From contig JACKEC010000035.1 of assembly GCA_020633195.1 (NCBI GenBank), positions 21,639 to 85,638 of the forward strand: DNA of 64,000 nucleotides, given 5' to 3'. The notes under the pieces are model-generated. The model searched no databases. It worked only from the letters and a program-made list of their open reading frames with translations, and was not told where the DNA came from. Origin of the DNA: Sandaracinaceae bacterium (lineage in GTDB: Bacteria; Myxococcota_A; Polyangia; Polyangiales; Sandaracinaceae). Below, one piece after another: positions 1-9,617 of this stretch (the first letter of the stretch is position 1; every line of letters starts with the position of its first letter). The position numbers and the translations under genes were made by a program.

Positions 1-571
1 TGCCAACGCCGAACCCCCCGTACTGCGACGCGCCGCCCTCGTGGATCGTGAGCACGCGGCCGAGCTCGGCGTCGAAGCCCGTCGCCAGGTCGGAGGCCTT
101 CGCTTGCGCCGCGGCGATCGCCATCGCCCGCACGCGACCGCGGTGCTGCACGAGGTCGGAGACGTAGTGGCGGACGGTCACCGCCGTGAGCCCCGCGCTC
201 GCGAGCCCGATGATCCGCGGGATGTCCTCGGGGTGGGCGGTGTGCACGATGATCGTGTCGCTCGCCTGGTAGCGCTCCACCTCGGAGTGCGAGGGCCGGT
301 ACGGCGAGTACTGCGTCCAGCCGCGCTCGACGCGCGCGTCCCAGCTCTCGATCGCGGAGAGGAACGCGCCCCGGTTCCGCTCGACGGTCGCGTGGGCGGC
401 GCCGAGGTCGTCGTCGACGGCCCCGAACGTGAGCGAGATGGCGGCCATGTCCGGCGGCAGGTGCAGGGTCGCGGTCGCCTCGATCGTGACCGAGCGAGGG
501 GGCGGGGGCTGGGACGCCGCGGTGGAGCAGCCGGCGAGCGAGAGGAGGAACAAGCCGAGCGTGTTGCGCAT
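1..571 (-). CDS. SIMPL (DUF541) domain lipoprotein, 3' end cut by window edge
   Basis: The reading frame starts at ATG 571 and runs off the left edge, so only the N-terminal 190 residues are visible. It opens with a short signal peptide and a lipobox (LLSLAGC), then CSTAASQPPPP, so export and lipidation are expected. The rest matches the SIMPL/DUF541 pattern: an early TATLHLPPDMAAISL strand, a paired-strand region, and the typical A-x-A-x-KA helix (AIAAAQAKASDLATGF) followed by LGRVLTIHEGG. SIMPL proteins are periplasmic or outer-membrane proteins of poorly defined role. It is divergent from the ATPase gene at 670, with about 100 bp between them. Family assignment is good; function unknown. 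Confidence 0.8.
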   Translation of the reverse strand, partial: MRNTLGLFLLSLAGCSTAASQPPPPRSVTIEATATLHLPPDMAAISLTFGAVDDDLGAAHATVERNRGAFLSAIESWDARVERGWTQYSPYRPSHSEVERYQASDTIIVHTAHPEDIPRIIGLASAGLTAVTVRHYVSDLVQHRGRVRAMAIAAAQAKASDLATGFDAELGRVLTIHEGGASQYGGFGVG

Positions 572-669
572 GTCCACAACGTGACCGCGACGCGCCGAGG
601 TGGACGCAAGGGTTTGGTAAAAGCCGGCCAGGCTTGACCCCTCGGGCCCGGCGGGGCTTGCTCTCCTCC

Positions 670-3231
670 ATGTCGACACGGACGCCTCTCGACGGCGCGA
701 TGGATCGCTTTCGCGACTTCTTCCACGAGCTGCGCGAGGGCTTCGTCGAGCGAGAGGACGTGTTGATGCAATTCGCGTTGGCGCTCCTGTCGCGCCAGCA
801 CGTCCTCGTGACGGGGCCGCCGGGGACCGCGAAGAGCCAGATGGCGACGCAGGTCCTCTCGCGCATCATCGACGAGGAGACGGGCGAGTCGAGCGTGTTC
901 GCGCGGCAGCTGACCGAGAGCACGGTGCAGACCGACCTGGTCGGGCCGATCGACTTCAAGACCCTCATCGGCACCGGGCGCACGCAGCACTTCACCGACG
1001 AGGGGCTCCTCGGCTCGGTCCACGCGTTCCTCGACGAGGTGTTCGACGGGCGCGACATGCTGCTGCGCTCGACCTTGAACCTCCTGCACGAGCGCGAGCT
1101 CAAGCAGGGCGGCGTCACGACGCGCGGTCGGATCGAGTGCGCGTTCATGACGAGCAACCGCTACATCGCGGAGATCCTCGACACCTCCCGCGAGACGCTC
1201 CTCGCGTTCGTCGACAGGATCAGCTTCATCGGGTTCGTCCCGCGCGGGTTCGCCGACCCGACGAGCCTCGAGCAGGTCGTGCGACGTCACGGCGCGGGGA
1301 TCGGTCGGCGCGGCTTCACGGCGCCGCTCACGATCCAGGACCTCGATCTGTTGCAGGCCTCCGTCGAGACCGTCCACGTGTCCGACGAGATCTGCGCGGC
1401 GGTGGCCCAGCTCGTCCGCGAGCTCGACATCGAGCTCGCCGAGGCGTGTCGGATGGACCCGCGGTTCCAGCCGACGCGCTACCTCTCGACGCGCACGGCG
1501 GTGCAGGCGATCACCGTCCTGCGCGCGGTCGCGCTCTTCGATCGGATCTTCCGCGACCGCGGCCGCGACCGGCAGGTCCGCTTCGAGGACCTCGCCGGCC
1601 TCCGCTACAACCTGCTGCTGTCGGGGCCCGGGCCCGGCGCGGCCAAGCAGCTCATGGAGCACGAGACGAACCCGCGCGAGCGGCGGCAGCTCGACATCAT
1701 GCGGACCGAGGCCGAGATCTTCGCGCGCTGCCTCGCGCGCGTGCCCGTCGTCGAGCTCGCGCCGCGCAAGCCGGCCCTGCCGCCTCGGTCTTCCGTCGAG
1801 CTGTCGCAGCCCGGACGCGGCGGCGATCCCGTCGCGCTCGCGGGCGCCGTCCGGATGCTCGTCGAGGCCGCCGAGAGCGGCGCTCCGGACGCCGACGAGG
1901 CCGCGCGCTTGCTCGTGACCACGGTGGGCCGGCTCGCCGATCAGGCGTGGCGCGGCGGGCTGACCACGGCGCTGCCCGCGTCCGGATCGCTGCCCGCGCT
2001 GAGTGAGGACCTCGTCGCGATCGCCGAGAACCTCGAGCACTCGGGCGTGGAGGGCCGACCCGTCGCGCGCTGGCTGCGGGGCCGACTCGTGCAGGCGCTC
2101 GATCGGGCGACGCTGCTCGCCCCGGTCACCTCGCAGGAGTCGCTCGAGGTGCTCCTCACGCATCGGAGCCGCGACGCCATCGACGCGCAGGTGGAGGCGC
2201 GCCTCGAGGCGCTCGAGTCGACGCACGCGCTCCGGACGGAGCTGCTCTCGACCGGCGCGTGGCTCGGCGAGCCCGGGGGCAGCGCGCAGCCGTGGCGGGC
2301 CGCGCTCGCGCGCCTCGAGGACGAGCTGACGCTGCTGTGCGACGCGCGCCTGCACACGGTGGCGAGCGAGCTCCTGCAGCGCGCGAAGCAGCAGCCGCTC
2401 GACGAGGTGCTCGGCGAGCTCGAGCCGTTCGTCACCGGGCTCGAGGCGGTGGCCGCCCGCTTCGAGGCGATGGGCGGTCAGAGCCAGCTCAAGCAGCGGG
2501 TGCTCGGCCCGCGCATGGAGCCGCTCGTCGAGCACGCCCTCGCGCGGCTCGACGGCAGCGATCGCGTGGAGGTCGTCGACACGGTGCGCCGCGTCGTCGA
2601 GGAGCTCGAGAACGCGCGGCTCGGCGCGATCGTGGCCCCCGCCGGCTTCGTGGCCTGGACCGTGGCCCCCCTCGTCCGCGACGCGGTCGCCTCGGACGTC
2701 GCCGAGCCGTTCGAGCGGCGCGACGACTACCTGCGCCTCACCGCGGGGTGGCCGGCGATCTCGGTCACCGAGGCGCTGCAGCAGATCGCGATCCTCACCC
2801 TCGCGCCCGAGATGCGACAGATCGAGGACCCGAGCTCGACCGCGGCCGACATCGCCGACGTGCTCCGCGGCCTCGACGCGCGCGCGCGCGACGCCGTGAT
2901 CGCGGCGGACCTCGCGCGCATCGAGGGGGGCGTCGCGATCCTCGAGGGGTGGTGGGCGCGGCTGACGAGCGCCGACGAGGAGCCGCTGACGAAGCTCGAG
3001 CGCGTGGTCGGCTCGGGCTACCTGCGGGTCGTGCGCGACGACGCGGCCCCGCTGCGGCTCGCCATGGAAGCCGAGCGCCTCGCGGAGGTCTTCCCGAGCT
3101 GCGAGGCGGACGCGGCGACGCTGCGCGGGCGCGTTCAGCGCCTGGACGCGGAGAGCACCGAGGTCCTCGTGGGGCTGCTCTCGAAGCGCTCCGACGCCGA
3201 GTGGCGCGACACGCTCGAGACCTCGTCTTGA
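670..3231 (+). CDS. MoxR/RavA-type AAA+ ATPase with long C-terminal extension
   Basis: The N-terminal AAA+ module has Walker A GPPGTAKS (about residues 49-56), Walker B HAFLDEVFDG (about 117-126) and a sensor-1 MTSN segment, as in the MoxR family. I start at ATG 670 (MSTRTPLDG); the frame is open to 634, but those 12 codons are Arg-rich and look non-coding. At 853 aa it is far longer than a typical MoxR (about 320-500 aa); the last 500 residues are predicted helical, Leu/Ala/Glu-rich and unassigned. The next gene encodes a VWA protein and starts on this stop codon, as expected for a MoxR-VWA chaperone pair (compare RavA-ViaA, which assembles or remodels metalloproteins). The substrate is unknown. 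Confidence 0.85.
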   Translation: MSTRTPLDGAMDRFRDFFHELREGFVEREDVLMQFALALLSRQHVLVTGPPGTAKSQMATQVLSRIIDEETGESSVFARQLTESTVQTDLVGPIDFKTLIGTGRTQHFTDEGLLGSVHAFLDEVFDGRDMLLRSTLNLLHERELKQGGVTTRGRIECAFMTSNRYIAEILDTSRETLLAFVDRISFIGFVPRGFADPTSLEQVVRRHGAGIGRRGFTAPLTIQDLDLLQASVETVHVSDEICAAVAQLVRELDIELAEACRMDPRFQPTRYLSTRTAVQAITVLRAVALFDRIFRDRGRDRQVRFEDLAGLRYNLLLSGPGPGAAKQLMEHETNPRERRQLDIMRTEAEIFARCLARVPVVELAPRKPALPPRSSVELSQPGRGGDPVALAGAVRMLVEAAESGAPDADEAARLLVTTVGRLADQAWRGGLTTALPASGSLPALSEDLVAIAENLEHSGVEGRPVARWLRGRLVQALDRATLLAPVTSQESLEVLLTHRSRDAIDAQVEARLEALESTHALRTELLSTGAWLGEPGGSAQPWRAALARLEDELTLLCDARLHTVASELLQRAKQQPLDEVLGELEPFVTGLEAVAARFEAMGGQSQLKQRVLGPRMEPLVEHALARLDGSDRVEVVDTVRRVVEELENARLGAIVAPAGFVAWTVAPLVRDAVASDVAEPFERRDDYLRLTAGWPAISVTEALQQIAILTLAPEMRQIEDPSSTAADIADVLRGLDARARDAVIAADLARIEGGVAILEGWWARLTSADEEPLTKLERVVGSGYLRVVRDDAAPLRLAMEAERLAEVFPSCEADAATLRGRVQRLDAESTEVLVGLLSKRSDAEWRDTLETSS

Positions 3232-5717
3232 CGGACGCCGCGCTCACCGAGCTCGGGCATCGAATCGAGGTGCTGACCGTCGATCCGGAGGCCATCTCCT
3301 CGCCCTTCACCCGGTTCGTGCGCCCCTTGCTCTTCCGCATCGGCTGGCGCCCGAGCGTGAGCGCCGAGGAGACGACGCGCCTGGTGCGCATGCTCGGCGG
3401 CGACGGCGACGCGGAGGACCTCCCCGATCAGCTCGCGCGCGCGATCCGTGAGCTCGGCCAGAACGTCGGCCAGGTCGAGCGCGCCTCCGTCATCACGCAG
3501 CGGACCCTCACGTCGCACGCGGCGTGGCTCCGACGAACGTTCGAGGTCGTGGTCGCCGCGCGGCGCGCGGTGCACGAGCGCGACGTCGGCCCCGAGGAGG
3601 TCACGTGGTCCTCGGACGAGGCGGCGCTGTTGCCGCCGCTCAGCCTCATCGGCGTCTCGCTCGAGGAGGCCGAGCTCGGCGACGAGCCGGGCGCGCGCGC
3701 GGGCCCGGACCCGACGCGGGTGCTCGACATCCAGCTCGACGCGGTGGACCACATCCTCGCGCTGTCCCGCGAGGAGACCCGTCGCCTCGGTCGGCGACGG
3801 CGCCTCCTCGAGGCGGCGCGCCAGCTCCTGCTCGAGACCTCGGCGGCGCTGCCCCTCGATCCCGACGCGGTCGCGCAGCGCGCGCAGCACATCGCGCGCG
3901 GCATCACGCGCATCAACCGGCTGGAGGCGGTCGGGCTGCGCCGCAACGTCGACCTCCTGCACCAGGCGCGCACCGCGCTGTCGCGGGACGAGCGCGATCG
4001 CCTCTGGGCGTCGCTGCAGGCGATGCGCGTGGTCGCGAACGAGGCCTCGGACGGCGCGACGACGCACCTCGCGCAGCGGGCCCTCGACGCGCTCGAGGCG
4101 CGGGCGTCGAGCGACACGAGCGTCGACTCGCTGGCGCGCTCGGGGAGCGAGGTGATGGGCGAGCGGGTCCTGCGCGCGATCGAGCGCGGCTATGAGAGCG
4201 CACGCGCGGCGCGGGATCGGGACGCGGAGGCGCGCGCCTCGTCGCTGAGCGAGCTCCTGAAGGAGTACCTGGCGCCCGGGGCCGAGCGCGAGACGCTCGC
4301 CCACGCGCTCGCCGTCGACGGCTGCTTCGAGGTGGGCGGCGCGCTCTCCCCGGTGCGCATCGAGGAGGTGGTGATCCGCCGCGAGGAGGTCGCGTTCCCC
4401 ACCTCGGAGATGGTGCTCGTCCCCGCCCGCGGGCCGGAGGACCTCCCGACCAGCGTGCTCGGCGATCCGCGGACGGTGCTCCTCGATCTCGCGGCGGGGC
4501 GGCTCCTGAACCGGCGCTTCATCCGCGAGCAGCCGACGACCCGGTCGCGCGTGGAGATGCAAGGCGAGTTGCGCATCTACCTCCTCGACGGCTCCGAGTC
4601 GATGATCGGCCCCCGCGCGCGCATGCGGGACGCGACGCTGATCGCCGAGCTCGCGACGCTCATCCAGCGCCTCGAGCGACCGCGGCCGGCCACGAAGGTC
4701 GCCCTGTTCTTTCGCTACTTCACGCACGTCCTCGGCCCCGTCACCGAGGTCCGCGCGGTGGACGAGGCGCTCGAGGCGATCAGCCGCGTCCTCGCCACCC
4801 CGCGGTCGGGCGGCACCGACATCGAGGGCGCGCTGCTCGCGAGCCTCGAGCGGGTCCGCGTCGCGCGCGCCGAGGACCCGGAGCTCGCGCGGGCGCAGAT
4901 CGTCCTGATCACGGACGGCGAGGCCGCCGTCTCCGCGCCCGCGGTCGACGCGGCGCTCGCGAAGATCGAGGACGTCGTGATCGGCGTCAGCGTGATCGCG
5001 CTCGGTCAGGAGAACGTCGCGCTGCGCCGCCTCGTCGCGCGGCAGCGCCGCCGCGGGGTCCGCGCCTTCTACCACTACCTGCCCGACGACCACCTCGAGG
5101 CGCTCTCGGCCGGGCGCGTCGACGAGGGCGTGCGCGTCCACGTCCCGCCGGTGCGGGCCCGCACCGCGAGCGAGCTGCAGGCCGAGCTCGGCCCGATGCT
5201 CGAGGACCTCGCCCGGCTCGAGCGCGCCCGCGACAGCTCGGCGCTCGCGTCCCTCGGCGAGGCAGACCTCGAGCGGCGGATCGGCGGCGCCGCGGAGCAG
5301 GGCGTCGACGGCGAGGGTTCGCGCGCGCGCGTCGAGTCGCGCTTCGACGACGCGGCCTCGATCGCGCGACGCTTCCACCGTTGGTTCCCGCCGTTCGGCG
5401 GCCAGCGCCGCGAGACCAGCCCCCCGCCGGCCCCGGGCACGCCCGAGCGCGACGACCTCGAGAGCGTCCTCGTGCTGCTCTCGGCGATCGTCGAGGTGCT
5501 CGAGCTCTCCGGTGACACGCCCCACGCGCGCCAAGCGGACGCGGTCGACCTCCTCGAGCGGCTGCTCCCCAACGCGCGCCTCTCGCCCGCGCGCTACCAC
5601 GACGTGCTCCGGCTCCACCCTGCCGAGGTCGCCGAGCCCATCGCGGCCGTCCACGCGGCGAGCGAGCGAGGCGTGATGTGGCAGCTCGGCCGCCCCGAGC
5701 CGACCCCCGCACGCTGA
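3228..5717 (+). CDS. VWA-domain protein, partner of the preceding MoxR ATPase
   Basis: The start is TTG 3228, overlapping the TGA of the ATPase gene (TTGA), which indicates translational coupling. The protein is 829 aa. A von Willebrand A domain sits at about residues 448-640, with the MIDAS set DGSES (about 454), GGTDIEG (about 527) and ITDGE (about 561) all present, so metal-dependent ligand binding is plausible. The N-terminal 400 residues are helical and do not match a family I recognise. There is no signal peptide, so it is probably cytosolic. By analogy with ViaA/CoxE-type proteins it should act as adaptor for the ATPase; the client is not evident from the neighbours. Confidence 0.8.
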   Translation: MTDAALTELGHRIEVLTVDPEAISSPFTRFVRPLLFRIGWRPSVSAEETTRLVRMLGGDGDAEDLPDQLARAIRELGQNVGQVERASVITQRTLTSHAAWLRRTFEVVVAARRAVHERDVGPEEVTWSSDEAALLPPLSLIGVSLEEAELGDEPGARAGPDPTRVLDIQLDAVDHILALSREETRRLGRRRRLLEAARQLLLETSAALPLDPDAVAQRAQHIARGITRINRLEAVGLRRNVDLLHQARTALSRDERDRLWASLQAMRVVANEASDGATTHLAQRALDALEARASSDTSVDSLARSGSEVMGERVLRAIERGYESARAARDRDAEARASSLSELLKEYLAPGAERETLAHALAVDGCFEVGGALSPVRIEEVVIRREEVAFPTSEMVLVPARGPEDLPTSVLGDPRTVLLDLAAGRLLNRRFIREQPTTRSRVEMQGELRIYLLDGSESMIGPRARMRDATLIAELATLIQRLERPRPATKVALFFRYFTHVLGPVTEVRAVDEALEAISRVLATPRSGGTDIEGALLASLERVRVARAEDPELARAQIVLITDGEAAVSAPAVDAALAKIEDVVIGVSVIALGQENVALRRLVARQRRRGVRAFYHYLPDDHLEALSAGRVDEGVRVHVPPVRARTASELQAELGPMLEDLARLERARDSSALASLGEADLERRIGGAAEQGVDGEGSRARVESRFDDAASIARRFHRWFPPFGGQRRETSPPPAPGTPERDDLESVLVLLSAIVEVLELSGDTPHARQADAVDLLERLLPNARLSPARYHDVLRLHPAEVAEPIAAVHAASERGVMWQLGRPEPTPAR

Positions 5718-5880
5718 CGCCCAGGAGCAGGGGAGGAACGAGGGGCTGGGCGCGAAGAACCCGATCGCGCGCGCACGCTCCCCTACTCTTGCTCTCCTCT
5801 ACTCCCGGAAGTCTTCTCCCTCGGGGTGTCTCACGCAGACGATGGGCTCAGTGAGCCTCCGCGACGCCGAGCTCCCCGTC

Positions 5881-6741
5881 TCAGGGCCGGCGGCGCATCA
5901 AGTTCTCTTGCACCACCGAGGCGATCAGCCGGCCGTCCCGGGTGAAGATGCGACCGAAGTTCAGCCCTCGCGCGCCCGAGGTGGACTCGCTCATCGTGGT
6001 GTAGAGGAGCCACTCGTCGGCGCGGAACGCGCGGTGGAACCAGATCGCGTGATCGAGGCTCGCGACCTGCAGCTTCGGGTCGAACCACGTGAGCCCATGC
6101 TCGGCGAGCGAGGCGCCGAGGAGCGTCATGTCCGAGGCGTAGGCGAGGACGCAGCGGTGCAGCACCGGGTCGTCGGGGAGCGGGCCGTCCGAGCGGAACC
6201 AGACGTGGTGCGCGCCGGTCCGGACCTCGGGGTTCATCGGATCCTGCGGGTCGAGGTCGTGGATGAGGATCGGCCGGTCGAGCTTCGCGAGCCACCTGTA
6301 GATCGGGGTGTCCTGCTTCTCGCGCGCCTCGGCGAGGAGCTCGGCCTGGGACGGCACGCTCTCCGGCGGCGGCACGTCGGGCATCGGGACCTGGTGGTCG
6401 TAGCCCTCCTCCTCGAGCTGGAACGACGCGGCCATGTTGAAGATCGCCTCGCCGTTCTGGATCGCCACGACGCGGCGTGTCGCGAACGTGCGTCCGTCGC
6501 GGATCCGATCGACCTCGTAGATGATCGGGATCTTCGGGTCACCCGGGCGCAGGAAGTAGGAGTGCAGCGAGTGCACCGAGGGCCCCTCGACGGTGCGGAC
6601 CGCGGCGACGAGCGACTGCGCGGCGACCTGCCCTCCGAAGACCCGCGGCCGACCGTCGTCGGGGCTCTCGCCGCGGAACAGGTCTCGGTCGAGGCGCTCG
6701 AGATCGAGCTGCTCGAGCAGCGCTCGCGTGGCTTCCGACAT
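5881..6741 (-). CDS. tesB: acyl-CoA thioesterase II
   Basis: The 286-aa protein has the same length as E. coli TesB and a double hot-dog architecture. It cleaves acyl-CoA to fatty acid and CoA. The catalytic triad of E. coli TesB (Asp204, Thr228, Gln278) maps to Asp204 (YASDMTLLG), Ser228 (a conservative change) and Gln278 (SVVQENL). Other signatures are FGGQVAAQSL near residue 35 and HSLHSYFLRPGD near 57. The start is ATG 6741. It is divergent from an enoyl-CoA hydratase 41 bp away, so the two acyl-CoA enzymes could share a control region. Confidence in the family is high. Confidence 0.93.
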   Translation of the reverse strand: MSEATRALLEQLDLERLDRDLFRGESPDDGRPRVFGGQVAAQSLVAAVRTVEGPSVHSLHSYFLRPGDPKIPIIYEVDRIRDGRTFATRRVVAIQNGEAIFNMAASFQLEEEGYDHQVPMPDVPPPESVPSQAELLAEAREKQDTPIYRWLAKLDRPILIHDLDPQDPMNPEVRTGAHHVWFRSDGPLPDDPVLHRCVLAYASDMTLLGASLAEHGLTWFDPKLQVASLDHAIWFHRAFRADEWLLYTTMSESTSGARGLNFGRIFTRDGRLIASVVQENLMRRRP

Positions 6742-6782
6742 CGGGGTCGGTTAGCACGCGCCCGGCTGCTACGCTGCGCCCG

Positions 6783-7550
6783 ATGAGCGAGCCGCAGCGA
6801 GTGCGCGTCGAGGACCAGGACGGCGTCCGTGTCCTCACGCTGACCCGACCCGAGAAGAAGAACGCGTTCGACGTCGCGCAAGCGTCACAGCTGTGGGCGG
6901 CGATCGAGGCCGCCGCGAGCGACGACGCGGTGCGGGTCGTCGCGCTGACCGCCGAGGGCGACTACTTCAGCGGCGGCGCCGACGTGTCGATCTTCCTGAA
7001 CATCGGCTCGACCGATCCGATGTCGCTGGCGAAGGTCGGCCGCCTCTACGAGCCGCTCCGCGCGTGCGCCAAGCCGACGATCGCGATCGTGCAGGGCCAC
7101 TGCGTCGGCATGGGGGTGACCCTGCTGCCGCACTTCGACATGGTCTACGCGGCCGACCACGTCACGTTCCGCACCCCGTTCGTGCAGCTCGGGCTCGTGC
7201 TCGAGTACGGCTCGAGCGACGCGCTGCCGCGCCTCATCGGCCCGCAGCGCACCAAGGAGCTGATCCTGCGCGCGGCGCCGATCGACGCGAAGACGGCGGT
7301 CGACTGGGGGCTCGTGACGCGGACGTTCGGCGCCGACGCGCTGCGGGAAGAGGCGATGAAGATCGCGACCGACATCGCGGCGCTCCCGCCCGGCGCGGTG
7401 CAGGAGAGCAAGCGGCTGATCGACCAGGTCACCGCGAGCTTCGACGCGTCCACGCAGGCCGAGGACGCCGCGCTCGCGAGCCGCTACGGGTCGCCGGAGA
7501 ACGTCGCCGCCGTCATGGCGATCATGTCGCGCAAGAAGAAGCCGGCGTGA
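6783..7550 (+). CDS. enoyl-CoA hydratase/isomerase family protein
   Basis: The 255-aa crotonase-fold protein has the N-terminal RPEKKNAFD segment, the oxyanion-hole region FSGGADVS (about residues 61-68) and the GHCVGMG helix. Of the two classical hydratase glutamates, the second appears in LVLEYGSSD. The first position reads PFVQLG, with no glutamate, so an isomerase or another crotonase activity is at least as likely as hydration. It acts in the cytoplasm on acyl-CoA thioesters, probably fatty-acid beta-oxidation. It is divergent from tesB, and the next gene (DUF3604 lipoprotein) starts with a GTG that overlaps its stop codon. Confidence 0.88.
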   Translation: MSEPQRVRVEDQDGVRVLTLTRPEKKNAFDVAQASQLWAAIEAAASDDAVRVVALTAEGDYFSGGADVSIFLNIGSTDPMSLAKVGRLYEPLRACAKPTIAIVQGHCVGMGVTLLPHFDMVYAADHVTFRTPFVQLGLVLEYGSSDALPRLIGPQRTKELILRAAPIDAKTAVDWGLVTRTFGADALREEAMKIATDIAALPPGAVQESKRLIDQVTASFDASTQAEDAALASRYGSPENVAAVMAIMSRKKKPA

Positions 7551-9568
7551 GGCGCCTCGCGCTCGCGCTCTGCTTGCTGGTGGGCTGCGACGGCGAGGCC
7601 CCGACCGACGCGGGCGCGGACGCCGGCGCCGACGCGGCGACCCCCGACGCGGCGGTGGCCGACGCCGGCCCGCCCGTCATCGTGCTCCCCGACGACCGCG
7701 AGGACTGCGCCGAGCAGAACCCGCTCCGCAACCCGTACTTCGGCGACCTCCACGTCCACACCGCGGTGAGCTTCGACGCGAACCGCTACGGGACGCGGTC
7801 GCGCCCGCGCGACGTGTACCGCTTCGCCCGCGGCGAGACGCTCGACCTGCCGCCCTACGACGACGCGGGCAACGCGACGCGGACCCGGACCCTCGATCGC
7901 CCGCTCGACTTCGCCGCGGTGACCGACCACGCCGAGTTCTTCGGGCAGATCGACATCTGCACCGACCCGACCTCGCCCGGCTACGACAGCGCGACGTGCA
8001 GCTCGTACCGCGCGGGCGATCCGGCGCTGCCCGACTGGGGCGAGCTGACCACGCTGCTGCTCATGCCGACGATGACGGCGCGGGTGTGCCGCGCGAACCC
8101 CGGGCTCTGCGCCGAGCGCGCCGGCGCCGTCTGGCAGGAGATCCAGGACGCGGCCGAGGAGTTCCAGGATCGCACGTCGTCTTGTCAGTTCACGACGTTC
8201 GTCGGCTACGAGTGGAGCGGCAACCCAGGCGGCGTGAGCCTGCACCGCAACGTGATCTTCCGCGGCCGGAGCGTCCCGCGGGTCCCCGTGAGCTACCTCG
8301 ACGCGCCGAGCCCCGACGAGCTGCACCGACGGCTCGAGGCGACGTGCCTCGACACCGGCACCCCGTGCGACCTCCTCTCGATCCCGCACAACGGCAACCT
8401 CGGCGGGGGGCGCATGTTCGTCCCCGCCGCCGACGACGGCGAGCCGTTCGATCGGGCCGCCGCCGAGCGCCGCGCGCGGCTCGAGCCGCTGATCGAGATC
8501 TACCAGCACAAGGGGTCGAGCGAGTGCCTGCCCCCCGGCCTCGACGACCCGCTCGTGAGCGAGGACGAGCTCTGCCGCTTCGAGATGTACCACCCGAACC
8601 TGTGCGGCTCGCCGGGCGCGGATCCCGCGGCGTGCGCGGACGTCTGCGAGGGCGCCGGGGTGAGCTTCCTGGGCGGCTGCGTGGGCCCCGGCGACTTCGC
8701 CCGAGGGCTCCTCCGCAACGGGCTGAGCGAGCAGGCGCGCGTCGGCGCGAACCCGTGGCGGGTCGGCTTCATCGGCAGCACGGACACGCACATCGCGGCG
8801 GCCGGCGGCGTCGACGAGCCGACCTACCCCGGCCACGCGGGCGAGACCGAGGACGAGCCCGAGGAGCGCCTCGCGCTGCCCCCGGGCGCGCTGACCTACG
8901 GACGCACCGGCAGCCCCGGCGGGCTCGCGGTGGTGTGGGCCGAGGAGAACAGCCGCGAGGCGCTCTTCGACGCGATGCGCCGCCGCGAGACGTACGCGAC
9001 GAGCGGCCCGCGCATCATCGCGCGCTTCTTCGCGGGCTGGGGCTACCCCGCCGATCTCTGCGACCGCGCCGACCAGCTCACGCTCGCGTACGCCGACGGC
9101 GTGCCCATGGGCGGCGAGCTGCCGGACCGCCCCGCGGACGCGGCGCCCGTGTTCTTCCTCAGCGCCCTGCGCGACGCCCTCGGCGCGCCGCTCCAGCGCA
9201 TCCAGATCGTGAAGGGCTGGCTCGACGGCGCCGAGACGCGAGAGCAGGTCTACGAGGTCGGCGGCGACCCGAGCAACGGCGCGACCGTCGACGAGGCGAC
9301 CTGCACCCCGATGGGCGCCGGGTTCGACACGCTCTGTGAGACGTGGACCGACCCCGACTTCGACGCGAGCGTGCCCGCGTTCTGGTACGCGCGGGTGATC
9401 GAGAACCCGACCTGCCGCTGGAGCCGCGTCGCGTGCAACGCCGCGGGCGTGGACTGCGCGACCATCAGCGACACCGACCCGCTCCGCGACTGCTGCGATC
9501 CGAACGTGTCGCACACCATCCAGGAGCGCGCCTGGACCTCGCCCATCTGGTACGTGCCAGCGGGCTGA
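7547..9568 (+). CDS. DUF3604-family lipoprotein (PHP-like)
   Basis: The start is GTG 7547, overlapping the TGA of the hydratase gene (GTGA). The first residues form a short signal peptide with a lipobox (LCLLVGC) and a DAGADAGADA linker, so this is an exported lipoprotein of 673 aa. The mature part begins YFGDLHVHTAVSFDA and contains FAAVTDHAEFFG and IPHNGNLGGG, the His/Asp motifs of DUF3604, a family related to PHP metal-dependent phosphoesterases. Further motifs STDTHIAA and RRRETYATSGPR are typical of the family. Many cysteines suggest disulfides outside the cytoplasm. The substrate is unknown. Confidence 0.85.
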   Translation: MRRLALALCLLVGCDGEAPTDAGADAGADAATPDAAVADAGPPVIVLPDDREDCAEQNPLRNPYFGDLHVHTAVSFDANRYGTRSRPRDVYRFARGETLDLPPYDDAGNATRTRTLDRPLDFAAVTDHAEFFGQIDICTDPTSPGYDSATCSSYRAGDPALPDWGELTTLLLMPTMTARVCRANPGLCAERAGAVWQEIQDAAEEFQDRTSSCQFTTFVGYEWSGNPGGVSLHRNVIFRGRSVPRVPVSYLDAPSPDELHRRLEATCLDTGTPCDLLSIPHNGNLGGGRMFVPAADDGEPFDRAAAERRARLEPLIEIYQHKGSSECLPPGLDDPLVSEDELCRFEMYHPNLCGSPGADPAACADVCEGAGVSFLGGCVGPGDFARGLLRNGLSEQARVGANPWRVGFIGSTDTHIAAAGGVDEPTYPGHAGETEDEPEERLALPPGALTYGRTGSPGGLAVVWAEENSREALFDAMRRRETYATSGPRIIARFFAGWGYPADLCDRADQLTLAYADGVPMGGELPDRPADAAPVFFLSALRDALGAPLQRIQIVKGWLDGAETREQVYEVGGDPSNGATVDEATCTPMGAGFDTLCETWTDPDFDASVPAFWYARVIENPTCRWSRVACNAAGVDCATISDTDPLRDCCDPNVSHTIQERAWTSPIWYVPAG

Positions 9569-9617
9569 GCGAGGGCCTCGCCCTCGACGTCTCCGCGCGC
9601 GGGCTTACCATGAGGTC

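Noticed and set aside
178..2535. A 785-codon minus-strand frame opposite the MoxR gene
   Set aside because: Arg/Glu/Ala low-complexity shadow; the plus strand carries a clear AAA+ ATPase in the same place.
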